DNA of 64,000 nucleotides, taken from contig CANSQM010000002.1 of the NCBI GenBank assembly GCA_947649205.1, positions 62,001-126,000 of the forward strand, in the 5' to 3' direction. Under the pieces are notes generated by a model. It searched no databases and had not been told where the DNA came from. It worked only from the letters and a program-made list of their open reading frames with translations. This stretch comes from an uncultured Enterorhabdus sp. (GTDB taxonomy: Bacteria; Actinomycetota; Coriobacteriia; Coriobacteriales; Eggerthellaceae). How positions within the stretch are numbered: position 1 is the stretch's first letter; each line of letters begins with the position of its first letter. Shown one piece after another: positions 27,225 through 35,978 of this stretch. A program made the translations under genes and the position numbers.

Positions 27225-30181
27225 TACTGATCCCTCCCCTCGTAGACGGGCGCCCAGTCCTTCAGGCGCGGGTCGCTGGCATCATGAATGATCTCCACCC
27301 CGTCATCGGAGCAGGGACATGGATTGCCGAACGGCGAATTCTCCGGAGTGGCCTTGTACACCTTCACGGGATAGCCGCGCACCACCGACGCACCGCAATG
27401 GGGGTCATCGATATCGTTGTTGACCAGCTGGTTGACCGCCGAGAGCCGCCAGCCGTGCTCGGGAGCGGGCATTTCCGGATACCACCACATATGCTCGGCG
27501 TTGATGACGCCGCGCGGAATACCATAGTAGAGATCGGCTGTTTGGCGAATCTTGCCGTGAGGGCTCTCGATCCACACCCAATCGCCCTGCTCGATGCCCC
27601 AGTCGGCCGCATCGTCCGGGTTGATTTCCACGCGCGGCACCGGCCACACTTCGCGGCACCAGGGCAGCTGGCGATGCTCGCTATGGAAGTACACGGGAAT
27701 GCGACGCCCCGTCAGACAATGCACGGGATACTCTTTCCAAAGCTCGGGATTCTTGTCTATCGTATCGGGATGGGGGCGATAATCGGGTAGCGCATCCTCA
27801 GCACCATGGTAGGTCTCCATAATGGTGCACCAAATTTCCTGCTTCATGGTGGGCGTGTTGAATCCCGGAATAACATTCGACGGGGTGGGGTCTTCCGCCA
27901 TCGACTTCTTCATAAAGCCAGTCTGGAATCGATAGTAGGTGCCCCAGTCGTCTGGACGCAGCTTCTTCACGTCCCACCAGCCGTTTTCCTGGAATTCCTC
28001 AACCAATTCCTTCCACGACGGACCCACTTTGCGCACAGTGTGGTCGAGAATCTCCTCCATCGTGGGATAAGGGTTGTCTTCGTCCCAACCCCAGGGTAGC
28101 CCCGCGCGCTCGTACAGATCCTCGACGATCTGCGGATCGTAACGCGTATCGGCTGGAGGCTCCACGCAAGGTACGCACAGTCCCAGCGCGCCACTCGACC
28201 CCTGGCTCTGGCGCGGCGAGGGCACCTCCAGCCAGTGCTGAGCCGGCAACAGAACATCGGCCATTTCAGCGGTGGGATGGTGCCACAGGTCGATGTCGAA
28301 CATGAAGTCCAGCTGGGCAAGGGTGTCCCACGCCATCGTGGTATTGCCCATGTTCAGAAAGTCTCCAGACTGGCACACGCATCCCTTCACCGGATAAGGC
28401 TCGCCCGTGACGCCCGCCTCCCAAACCGTATTGGCGTTCGCCCAGTTCGTCCACCACGCGAACAGCGGATGCGTGTCGCGCCCCAGTTGCTTCTCCATAA
28501 TTTCCGGATGGAACTTCGGGTTATCCAACAGGGGCGATTGGGGAAGGCTGTCGAAAGAGCCCATATACGTGACGTCTATCTTCGTGGAGCCGCGCTGACC
28601 GCCGGGGCCGTCGGTGTTCCCGGTAATAGCGGTGAGCAGCTCGATGGCCCGGCAATTCATGATGGCATTGCCGTGATGCTCTACCGCCAACTGGTACATG
28701 ATACCGCCATTGCCCCAACGCGGATCTACCCGCGTGCCGTACACAAGGGCCGCTTCGGTCACCTTTTCCGCAGGAACTCCGGTGATGGATTCCGATTTCT
28801 CGGGCGCATATTCAGCGCAACGTTCAGCGAACTTCTGCCAAACGGGAATGGCTGTGTGCTTCGTGCCATCGGCGAAAGTTACTTCGAATGCCCCCTCGGT
28901 AGCAGGATCAATGGACTCGAAATCATCTAGCTCGGGAGACCACGCCTGCATGTGGCCCTCCCGCACGTTCGCCTCTCCCCATTGACCCGGGAAGTTCTCC
29001 TTTGACCAATGCTCCTCGAAGCCGGATCCGTCATAGCGCTTGTAGGGCTTCTCCCCTTCCCAGATGCCGCACTCCGGATCGGTGGCGGGATCGTAGTCGG
29101 GATTGGCCTTTGCCTGGTCGGCCGAAGCGTTGAACCACTTCAACGAATTGGACGCCTTGTCCCACACCATGTACTTCCAGGGACTTCCGTCTTCCTGCAG
29201 ATCCGCTTGGGTCAGCAGCTTGGTCTTCACCATTGTCGTAGCATTGTACGTATGAGGAATGGGCGGTCCCGAAGGCTCCTTGTCATCTACCACAAGGAAG
29301 CACGCGTTGGTCCAGCGCTTTACGAACTTCCAATCCACCAGGTCGTTCTCGATAATGACATGGCACATGGCCAAGGCAAGCGGCGTATCCGTCCCACCCT
29401 TCAGCGCCAGATGGATGTCCGCCTCCTTGCCCAGGTTTGTCGTGCGTGGATCCACCGAGATAAATGTCTGAGCCTGCATGGCCTCATCGACGACCGAGCG
29501 GCCGGCCTCATCATAGTTGGAGCCCTCGGGCGTGGAGGCCCAGATGGTGAACACCGGAGGCCGTTCCACCGTGGCCGACCAGCTATGGTTGAATTCGGAG
29601 GTGAGTGCCGAAGCAAAGTGGCGAGGGCCCTTGCACACCTGCCATGCCACCACGTTGTTAGGGGTCATGAACCAGCTATCATAGCCGTTGTAAGGGGACA
29701 TGCTCCAGATGCGCCCCGTACCGCCCATGGTGAACAACGACTGGCCACCGTATTTGTCCTTTACCTGCTGAACGCCGGCCACAATGATGTCCAGCGCCTC
29801 ATCCCAGCTAATACGCACCCAGCCCGGATCCTCTCCCTTGGGATTGGTACGCTTCATAGGATGGTACAGGCGATCAGGATGGTAGCACGCCTGCAACGAC
29901 GAGACCGACTTGTTGCAGCAGCTGCCCATGGTGTGGGGCGCCGTCTCGTCGCCCTCAATCTTCACGGCCCGGCCATTCGCCACGGTCACCCACACACCGC
30001 ACTCCATCTTTCCACATCCGCGGCAGCAACTGCGAATGCGCTTGACTTCGCCCGCGCCATCTGCGGCAGTGTGCGAAGTTTCGGCCAGAGCGCTTTCCGC
30101 ATTCAGAGCGAGATTCGCCGCAACTGCCGTGGCCGCCGCCGTTTTCAGGAAGCTCCGTCGGGACAAGTTCAATGAGCCCAT
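27224..30181 (-). CDS. Tat-exported molybdopterin oxidoreductase, DMSO-reductase family, catechol-dehydroxylase-like
   Basis: The catalytic subunit has 985 residues. A twin-arginine signal (SRRSFLKTAAATAV, Arg8-Arg9) is cleaved near ALAE. The [4Fe-4S] cysteines lie in SCCRGCGKMECGV (residues 51-63) with a fourth at Cys88 or Cys89. Segments PGWVRISWDEALDIIV, WASTPEGSN and VDPRTTNLGKEADIHL mark the bis-MGD fold. It works outside the membrane with the FeS and anchor subunits encoded downstream. From memory, the CCRxCGKMECGVWV opening is shared with the large gut actinobacterial molybdoenzymes that include catechol dehydroxylases. The substrate is therefore open. ATG 30179-30181 follows GGAGGAGG. 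Confidence 0.9.
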   Translation of the reverse strand: MGSLNLSRRSFLKTAAATAVAANLALNAESALAETSHTAADGAGEVKRIRSCCRGCGKMECGVWVTVANGRAVKIEGDETAPHTMGSCCNKSVSSLQACYHPDRLYHPMKRTNPKGEDPGWVRISWDEALDIIVAGVQQVKDKYGGQSLFTMGGTGRIWSMSPYNGYDSWFMTPNNVVAWQVCKGPRHFASALTSEFNHSWSATVERPPVFTIWASTPEGSNYDEAGRSVVDEAMQAQTFISVDPRTTNLGKEADIHLALKGGTDTPLALAMCHVIIENDLVDWKFVKRWTNACFLVVDDKEPSGPPIPHTYNATTMVKTKLLTQADLQEDGSPWKYMVWDKASNSLKWFNASADQAKANPDYDPATDPECGIWEGEKPYKRYDGSGFEEHWSKENFPGQWGEANVREGHMQAWSPELDDFESIDPATEGAFEVTFADGTKHTAIPVWQKFAERCAEYAPEKSESITGVPAEKVTEAALVYGTRVDPRWGNGGIMYQLAVEHHGNAIMNCRAIELLTAITGNTDGPGGQRGSTKIDVTYMGSFDSLPQSPLLDNPKFHPEIMEKQLGRDTHPLFAWWTNWANANTVWEAGVTGEPYPVKGCVCQSGDFLNMGNTTMAWDTLAQLDFMFDIDLWHHPTAEMADVLLPAQHWLEVPSPRQSQGSSGALGLCVPCVEPPADTRYDPQIVEDLYERAGLPWGWDEDNPYPTMEEILDHTVRKVGPSWKELVEEFQENGWWDVKKLRPDDWGTYYRFQTGFMKKSMAEDPTPSNVIPGFNTPTMKQEIWCTIMETYHGAEDALPDYRPHPDTIDKNPELWKEYPVHCLTGRRIPVYFHSEHRQLPWCREVWPVPRVEINPDDAADWGIEQGDWVWIESPHGKIRQTADLYYGIPRGVINAEHMWWYPEMPAPEHGWRLSAVNQLVNNDIDDPHCGASVVRGYPVKVYKATPENSPFGNPCPCSDDGVEIIHDASDPRLKDWAPVYEGRDQ

Positions 30182-30420
30182 TTCCTCCTCCTTCTCTTTC
30201 CTAGTAGGGTTTTCCCGCATGGACCCGAGCCCGTACTCGCGCATCTCTTCCCAGTGAATCAGACCGGTCGGCCACAATGCCGAGAGCGGCACTCATCTAG
30301 CGGGCTGTGTAATTAGCCTATCGCGCTGCTCCCAGCGATGGTGGTGCAACCTTTCTAACCTTTATGCAGACCACGACGCCCTGTTGCGCAGCCGCCCAGC
30401 CCCCTGCACTTGCCTCCTGC

Positions 30421-30443
30421 GGTGATGCTATACTTGCATCACC
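30421..30443. promoter_or_regulatory. LysR-type operator candidate
   Basis: Perfect inverted repeat GGTGATGC (30421-30428) and GCATCACC (30436-30443) with a 7-nt AT-rich spacer; it contains ATGC-N7-GCAT, a T-N11-A LysR box. It lies 71 bp upstream of the LysR start, in the gap shared with the divergent molybdoenzyme operon. Confidence 0.7.
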
Positions 30444-30513
30444 AATTCCATGAAGCCGCGCCACCGAACGGAGCCCTATGGCATACTGCTCATGGTTGAG
30501 GGAAAGAGGGGAT

Positions 30514-31455
30514 ATGGAAATAGAGCATCTACGAGAATTCGCCATCCTCGCACGTCACTTGAATTTTCGCGAGGCCGCAGCAGACCTGCACATCTCGCAA
30601 TCGGCACTCAGCCGCCACATTGCCGCACTCGAGCAGTTCTACGGCACGGCCTTGTTCAAGCGCGATCGCCACGCCGTCTATCTCACCGATGCCGGAGCCT
30701 TCCTTCTCGATTACGCCGAGCAACTTTGGGAGCAGTTCTCCCTCTCCCGGGAACATCTCCAGCGTCTTTTTTGCGGAGAGCGCCACCTGCGTATCAGCGG
30801 CATCGTCGGGCACCCTTCGTTTTATCCTTACATCCTTAATGCGGAAACTCGTTTGCGCGCCGTCGATCCCACCGTCACCCTGCGGGTCGAGCGCAATGCG
30901 AGCGCCTCGCTCCTCGAGCAAGTCGAGGCGTTGCAGAGCGGTGAGACCGATTGTGCCCTGCTTCTCTCCTCCGTTGCCGGCACCAGGGAGGCCCGCGAAA
31001 ACATGGAGAGCATCCGCTTGGGCCATGTCCCCGTGTCCCTCATCGTGCGGCGCGACCATCCCCTCGCCCATGAGCCGCTCCTCACCGCCAACGCGCTCCA
31101 GAACGGCCGTTTCGTGCACTTTACCGGCCCCGATTTCTCACCTTACTGGCACGTTTTCAGCCAGTTGCTCGATGGGGCCGGAATAACTTATACGACCGCA
31201 CCCTACCCCGCCAACAGCGAGTATGATGTTATCCGGGCCATTGATGCCATGGGCACCGACCTCTATCTCTCGCCTCGGACTTCCATTCTGCCCGCCATCG
31301 CCCAAAACCCCGACGCGGCCATCATTCCCCTCGTCGGCGAAGAGCTTACCCTGGACCTGGATTTGCTCTACCGCCCGGGGCACAAGGAGGATCTTGTGCG
31401 CCTGGTCGCTCCGTGCCTCGAAGGTGCCTTCGCCGCATTCAACGCAACTCTGTAG
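30514..31455 (+). CDS. LysR-family transcriptional regulator
   Basis: The protein has 313 residues. The N-terminal winged helix shows EIEHLREFAILARHLNFREA and ADLHISQSALSRHIAALEQ, and LFKRDRHAVYLTDAGAFLL closes the DNA-binding domain. A periplasmic-binding-like effector domain fills residues 95-313. ATG 30514 has GAAAGAGGGG upstream. It is divergent from the molybdoenzyme operon with a T-N11-A box between, so it most likely senses that enzyme's substrate and controls both units. Confidence 0.92.
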   Translation: MEIEHLREFAILARHLNFREAAADLHISQSALSRHIAALEQFYGTALFKRDRHAVYLTDAGAFLLDYAEQLWEQFSLSREHLQRLFCGERHLRISGIVGHPSFYPYILNAETRLRAVDPTVTLRVERNASASLLEQVEALQSGETDCALLLSSVAGTREARENMESIRLGHVPVSLIVRRDHPLAHEPLLTANALQNGRFVHFTGPDFSPYWHVFSQLLDGAGITYTTAPYPANSEYDVIRAIDAMGTDLYLSPRTSILPAIAQNPDAAIIPLVGEELTLDLDLLYRPGHKEDLVRLVAPCLEGAFAAFNATL

Positions 31456-31529
31456 GTGGGCACCGCCGGCCCACCCCGCACCCCACTCGGATCGCCGCGT
31501 GGCCGCGCATCCCCAGGCTTACGACGCCC

Positions 31530-33116
31530 CTACTTCCCGCGCACGGCGTCGGCGGGGTGGATGGTCATGGACTGGAAGCGGTCGGCCATGACGGTGTCGT
31601 CGAAGTGCTGGTCGTAGAACTGCTGGATGGGCGTGTCCACCTTGTCGCCGGAGAGGCGCTCGTACCAGCAGTCCAGGGCCTGCAGGGTCATCACGGCATC
31701 GGCCAGCATGAACACGGCGGCCACCACGGTCAGCCCGTAGCGCCAGTTCCACGGAATGAAGTTCACAAGCCGCAGCATGAAGGGCAACGCCAGCTTGATC
31801 CACACCACCCCGAGCAGCCCCCAGCAGGCCATGAACGGCAGACAGGTGCGACCGCCGAACAGCGATCCGGGCATATTGGAGTAGTCCCACGCCACCGCGC
31901 CGTAGGCGTACTGCATGAACAGGCTGGTCAGTGCCTCGAAGCCACCGCCGATCACCGCGGCCACCACGAAGATGATGAGCCAGTTGCTCTTGTGGAAGCG
32001 GTTGAGGAACACGGTCATGAGCACCGCCCCGCAGCCGTAGATGGGCGAGAACGGCCCGAACAGGAGCCCGGCGCGGTCCTGCCACTGGCCCGGCACCACG
32101 ATCAGGAAATGCACCACCTCTTCCATGATGAGCCCCAGGATGCTGGCCACTACGAAGATCCAGAACAGGTTGAAGAAGTTCAGCGTGATGTAGCCCTTGC
32201 CCGTGAGGTCGCGGCCCAGGGTGCCGGCCTCGCCCTCGGCGTGCTCCTCGGCCTCGCGCTGCTGGCGGTGGCGACGGCGCTCTTCCAGAAGCGAGGGGTC
32301 CAGATAGCTTTGCAGCGCGATGGTCACCACGAAGGCCACCAGGTAGAACACCAGATTCGACGTAATGCCCTGCAGCATGATGGAGCACAGCACCCCGGCG
32401 ATCAGCAGCACGTACAGGCCGTAGGAGATGATGGCGGCCCAGCGGCGCTGGTTGCGGAAGAGGCGGTAGCCGAAGATGACCGCCGTCAGCGCCAAAACCG
32501 AGAGCACCCCCAGGTGCAGGAAGTTCACCACCACCGTGGAGACGCCCTCGGTGCCCACGCCATGGGCCTCCAGGCTCGTCGCTGACCGGTAGATGGCAGT
32601 GCCGATACCCGGCAATGTTGCGAGGGACACCAGGGCCAGCAGCACGCCGAACACCTTCAGCACCCGGGGCAGCTTGCGGGCGTCGGCAGGGCTCGTGAAC
32701 TCGGCGGCAATGGTGGCGGCGGTGCGGTCGAAGGCGGCCTTCTTGGCAGCCACGGCGCGCTCGGCATCAGCGACGATCACGCTGGGGTGCTCCACGGCGT
32801 GCATCATCGCGCCCGCTTCCGCGGCACCGTGCTCCAACCGCGCTTCGGCTGCGGCCACAAAGCGCTCGGGATGGCGCAAGTCGTCGACCGCCTGGGCCAC
32901 TTTCTGCTTGTCACGGGCCACATCGGCCCGCAGCTCGGCGCCATCGTTGTGCAGCTGCTCGCTCCACTCGTGCTCGGTCTCGGCCATATCAGCCCGCTCG
33001 AACGCCACGGCCTTTTCCAGCTCTTCGGCCACCTTCGCCTCGGCGGCGCGGATGGTCTTGGCAAGGCGTTCCTCGCGCTCGGGATGCTGACCGCTCTCGG
33101 GTTTCGACGGACTCAC
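31530..33116 (-). CDS. Multi-span membrane protein with PF06541-like (CmpB) domain and coiled-coil N-terminus
   Basis: The protein has about 528 residues. The first 160 are hydrophilic, Ala/Glu/Arg-rich and heptad-like (coiled coil). At least eight hydrophobic helices follow. The second half (ILGLIMEEVVHFLIVVPGQW and LLFGPFSPIYGCGAVLMT) resembles the putative ABC-transporter type IV group PF06541. GTG 33114-33116 was chosen because GGGAAGGGGGAGG lies upstream; a longer frame would reach into the divergent gene. The role is unknown. Confidence 0.7.
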   Translation of the reverse strand: MSPSKPESGQHPEREERLAKTIRAAEAKVAEELEKAVAFERADMAETEHEWSEQLHNDGAELRADVARDKQKVAQAVDDLRHPERFVAAAEARLEHGAAEAGAMMHAVEHPSVIVADAERAVAAKKAAFDRTAATIAAEFTSPADARKLPRVLKVFGVLLALVSLATLPGIGTAIYRSATSLEAHGVGTEGVSTVVVNFLHLGVLSVLALTAVIFGYRLFRNQRRWAAIISYGLYVLLIAGVLCSIMLQGITSNLVFYLVAFVVTIALQSYLDPSLLEERRRHRQQREAEEHAEGEAGTLGRDLTGKGYITLNFFNLFWIFVVASILGLIMEEVVHFLIVVPGQWQDRAGLLFGPFSPIYGCGAVLMTVFLNRFHKSNWLIIFVVAAVIGGGFEALTSLFMQYAYGAVAWDYSNMPGSLFGGRTCLPFMACWGLLGVVWIKLALPFMLRLVNFIPWNWRYGLTVVAAVFMLADAVMTLQALDCWYERLSGDKVDTPIQQFYDQHFDDTVMADRFQSMTIHPADAVRGK

Positions 33117-33260
33117 GGCCTCCCCCTTCCCTACTGACACTGATTCATGGTGCCAGTATAGAAAGGCCGCCCCTCCATTGATGACCGCCGCACCCAACAT
33201 CTGCCAACCTGGCACGCACCCGTCACGCGACCGAAACGTCACCGCGCCTCTCCCTTGACC

Positions 33261-33320
33261 AAATAGGAAAAAAAGGAAAAAATAGGAAAGAAAGGAAAAC
33301 TTAGGAAAGAAAGGAAAGGC
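33261..33320 (+). repeat. Purine-only tandem repeat upstream of the AAA ATPase gene
   Basis: Three degenerate units of 16-20 bp on the theme TAGGAAAGAAAGGAAA, all A and G on the plus strand apart from single C/T bases. A TTGACC (33255-33260) lies just before. The array ends 5 bp before the ATG at 33326, so it covers both the promoter spacer and the ribosome site. Confidence 0.8.
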
Positions 33321-33325
33321 CGAGC

Positions 33326-34444
33326 ATGCATCCCAGCGACACGGTATTCTCTCCATCCTTCGGAAACCGGCCCTCCTACCTCGTGGGCCGCGACGACATG
33401 CTCGACCAGCTCATGCGAGGGCTCACCTCAGCCCCCGGAAGTCGCGACCGCGCCGTGGTCCTTTTGGGGCAGCGCGGCTCGGGCAAAACCGTACTCCTCT
33501 GGGAACTGGCCGACCGGATGCGTCGGCAGAATTTCGTCGTCGCCACTCCCACCATCGTCTCAGAAAGCATGCTTGAGCGCATCGCCGAGAAGATCGTCGA
33601 CGACGCTGGCACCGCTGCAAAAGGGAAAGCCCACGTCAGCGGTGGCAGTCTCGGAGCGCTCGGATTCTCCGCGGGTCTTCAGTTCCAACACGACGCACCC
33701 GAGCCGCCCAGCATCCAGCACCGGCTCACCCAGCTGTGCCGCGCCCTCACCAAGCAAGGTCGCGGCGTGCTCATACTCGTGGACGAACTTCAGGCGAGCA
33801 ACCCCGAGGTGAGGCAGCTCATCATCACCTATCAGGAGCTCGTAGGCGAAGGGCTCAACGTGGCCATCGTGCTCGCCGGACTGCCCGGGGCGGTCTCCGC
33901 CACGCTGAACGACAAGGTGCTCACCTTCCTGAACCGAGCCCGCAAAGTGCCGCTGGAGCCCCTTGCCTTCGGAGACGTGGACGCCTTCCTCGCCCGATCT
34001 TTTCGGCAGATCGGCCTCGCCATCGATCCGGATCTGCGCCGTCGCGCGTCCAGCTTTACCGAGGGATCGCCCTATCTCCTGCAATTAGTGGGCCACAACA
34101 CCGTGCAGTACGCCCAGCCCGACGGGGAGGTTACGGAAGACACGCTCGAGGACGCCCTGCGCACATCCCAGGAAGACTTCGAGAACGACGTGTGCCGCAC
34201 AACCTTGGCGGCGCTTTCCGAAAAGGACATCGAGTTCCTTGACGCCCTCGCGGCCGAAAGCGGGGAAGAAGGTGAGGGCGCTACCGCGGCCATCGCCGAA
34301 CGCATGGGCGTCACCCACGATTACGCCCAGAAGTACCGCAAACGCCTCATCGATGCCGGTATCGTGCAGGCCTCCGGCCGGGGGCGCGTCGCCATGGCCG
34401 TACCGCACCTCGCCGATCACCTGCGACGCCAAGCCCAGGAGTAG
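33326..34444 (+). CDS. AAA ATPase of the Orc1/Cdc6-like archaeal-type ATP-binding group
   Basis: The protein has 372 residues. Walker A is GQRGSGKT at about residue 48, Walker B GVLILVDELQ near 150, and sensor-like LAGLPGAVSATL follows. The C-terminal 90 residues form a winged-helix-like domain (AIAERMGVTHDYAQKYRKRLIDAGIV). This architecture is shared by stand-alone ATP-binding proteins with DNA-binding tails. Partner and function are unknown. A purine-rich repeat provides the ribosome site. Confidence 0.82.
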   Translation: MHPSDTVFSPSFGNRPSYLVGRDDMLDQLMRGLTSAPGSRDRAVVLLGQRGSGKTVLLWELADRMRRQNFVVATPTIVSESMLERIAEKIVDDAGTAAKGKAHVSGGSLGALGFSAGLQFQHDAPEPPSIQHRLTQLCRALTKQGRGVLILVDELQASNPEVRQLIITYQELVGEGLNVAIVLAGLPGAVSATLNDKVLTFLNRARKVPLEPLAFGDVDAFLARSFRQIGLAIDPDLRRRASSFTEGSPYLLQLVGHNTVQYAQPDGEVTEDTLEDALRTSQEDFENDVCRTTLAALSEKDIEFLDALAAESGEEGEGATAAIAERMGVTHDYAQKYRKRLIDAGIVQASGRGRVAMAVPHLADHLRRQAQE

Positions 34445-34532
34445 GGCCGTCGTCGCATGGCCCCGCGCGGCACCTGGCACTCAGCTCAACCCGGCACCGG
34501 GTTCGCGATCCACTCCCTGGGCTGACGGCCTG

Positions 34533-35339
34533 CTAATCTCCGTAGGGAATGACGTTGGTGAAGGGGTAGGTGCCGTCGGTGGCGATGACGAGGTAGTTGT
34601 CGGCACCGCCGAACTGCTCGTCGGCGGCATCGATGACGTACACGTTAGCGAAATGTTCGCGCAGGCGCTCCACCTGCGCGAACAGCTGGTACATGGCGTT
34701 GCCGGTGAATTCCACTACACAGTTGGCCATCAGCAGACCACCTGGAACCAACCTCGCCTTGGCAGCGGCAATGCCCTCGTCGCTGGCGAAGAACGCCACC
34801 GGCTCGCGCCCCACAAAGGCATCGTTGATGATGACGTCGTAGCCTTCGGCCGCGCCGCCTTCGCCTCGCAGGAACTCGGCACCATCTTCCACGAAAATGC
34901 GCAGATCGTCGGCCCGATCCTCCGCCGCCAGCAACGCCTCCAGGCGATCCAGACAGAAGTGCTCGCGGGCTAGCGCCACCATGGCAGGATCAATCTCCAC
35001 CACATCCAGCCTCACGCCCGGATGGTTCACCAGCAGCGCCTTCGGGTAGGCGAACCCGGCCCCGCCGATCATGAGCACTGACCCAACGGCCAGCGGATGG
35101 GGCGCCGACGGGTCCGCAGCCTCGAAGAGATGGTCGAAGGCCCGCAGGTAGGCGAAGGGGCACACGGCCCAGCGCTCGTCGGTGTAGGTGGCCGACTGCA
35201 GCACGCCGCCCACATTCAGCATGCGCACGAGCGATCCGTCCTCGTCGGGCATCGTGTACACCGTGGCCTCGCCGAACCGCGTGGGAATCGTCAGCCGTCC
35301 CTCCCGCCGGCGCACCTTGCCCCACCACTCAGAAAGCAC
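34533..35339 (-). CDS. Spermidine-synthase-like protein
   Basis: The protein has 268 residues with a Rossmann methyltransferase-like core: VLMIGGAGFAYPKALL, the acidic LDVVEIDPAMVALAREHF, and YDVIINDAFVG. These match the spermidine synthase/fused methyltransferase family. The usual polyamine-binding residues cannot be confirmed, so the substrate is uncertain. A small membrane protein gene lies 9 bp upstream on the same strand and is likely co-transcribed. Confidence 0.8.
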   Translation of the reverse strand: MLSEWWGKVRRREGRLTIPTRFGEATVYTMPDEDGSLVRMLNVGGVLQSATYTDERWAVCPFAYLRAFDHLFEAADPSAPHPLAVGSVLMIGGAGFAYPKALLVNHPGVRLDVVEIDPAMVALAREHFCLDRLEALLAAEDRADDLRIFVEDGAEFLRGEGGAAEGYDVIINDAFVGREPVAFFASDEGIAAAKARLVPGGLLMANCVVEFTGNAMYQLFAQVERLREHFANVYVIDAADEQFGGADNYLVIATDGTYPFTNVIPYGD

Positions 35340-35348
35340 AGCGCACCC

Positions 35349-35591
35349 TCACATGCCCTGCGGCCGCGCCGAGCCGTCAGTCGGCTGCGCTGTCGCCGCA
35401 GGCTCGGCCGGTGCCGGCTGCGGCGCGGCGGGCGCCGGGCGGCCATTCTCCTGGACGTACTTCTTAATGCCCGCGTACACCGCCTGGCGCACCACGAAGT
35501 ACAGCGCCACGAACGCCACGGCCGCGGGAACCAGATATATCAACATATATACGGGGAGCAGCACCAATTCCATACCGCCAATGCCCATCAT
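35349..35591 (-). CDS. Small single-span membrane protein with Pro/Ala tail
   Basis: The protein has 80 residues: one hydrophobic helix at about 9-34, then a basic stretch and a Pro/Ala/Gln-rich tail (APAAPQPAPAEPAATAQP). GGGAGG precedes ATG 35589-35591. No family was recognised. Probably in one transcript with the spermidine-synthase-like gene. Confidence 0.65.
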   Translation of the reverse strand: MMGIGGMELVLLPVYMLIYLVPAAVAFVALYFVVRQAVYAGIKKYVQENGRPAPAAPQPAPAEPAATAQPTDGSARPQGM

Positions 35592-35736
35592 ACGATCAGC
35601 CTCCCATCGCCTCGGATAACGCCCTCATTATACCGCGCGCAGGATGCTTCCCCCGCACCTGGTTTCCCGCGGCTCCTGCCTCCCGCCAGAAACTCTGCGG
35701 AAAGCGAAAGAGGGCAGGACGGGGCACCGGCAGCCT

Positions 35737-35823
35737 CTACCCCCAGCAGGCGATCATCATGGCGATGGCCACGAACACGGTAGCCAGGCCCATCACGGCG
35801 AAAATGTCACTCAGCTTGTTCAT
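35737..35823 (-). CDS. 28-residue hydrophobic small protein
   Basis: The short frame starts MNKLSDIFAVMGLATVF and is almost entirely one hydrophobic helix ending in CWG. GAGGAG is 6 nt before ATG 35821-35823. A second ATG two codons earlier overlaps the ribosome site. The clean ribosome site and helix argue for a real small membrane protein; function unknown. Confidence 0.5.
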   Translation of the reverse strand: MNKLSDIFAVMGLATVFVAIAMMIACWG

Positions 35824-35978
35824 GGGCATCTCCTCACGCAGGCTGCGGCATGTGGGGCGCAGCGAACCCCTCACAGGCCGCCCCCGCCACCGCAGGCGCG
35901 GCCTCTCTCTACTTCTAAGACGCGCGGGACACCCCCTTTTGTTGCATCCCCCGCACCCATTCCACGAAAGCGCCATGA

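Noticed and set aside
27224-30181. Naming the molybdoenzyme as a specific catechol dehydroxylase (dopamine, hydrocaffeic acid and so on)
   Set aside because: The N-terminal motif supports a broad clade only; substrate cannot be read from sequence by eye.
30478-30513. Longer LysR start at 30478
   Set aside because: No ribosome site there, while GAAAGAGGGG precedes ATG 30514 and the family begins at EIEHLREF.
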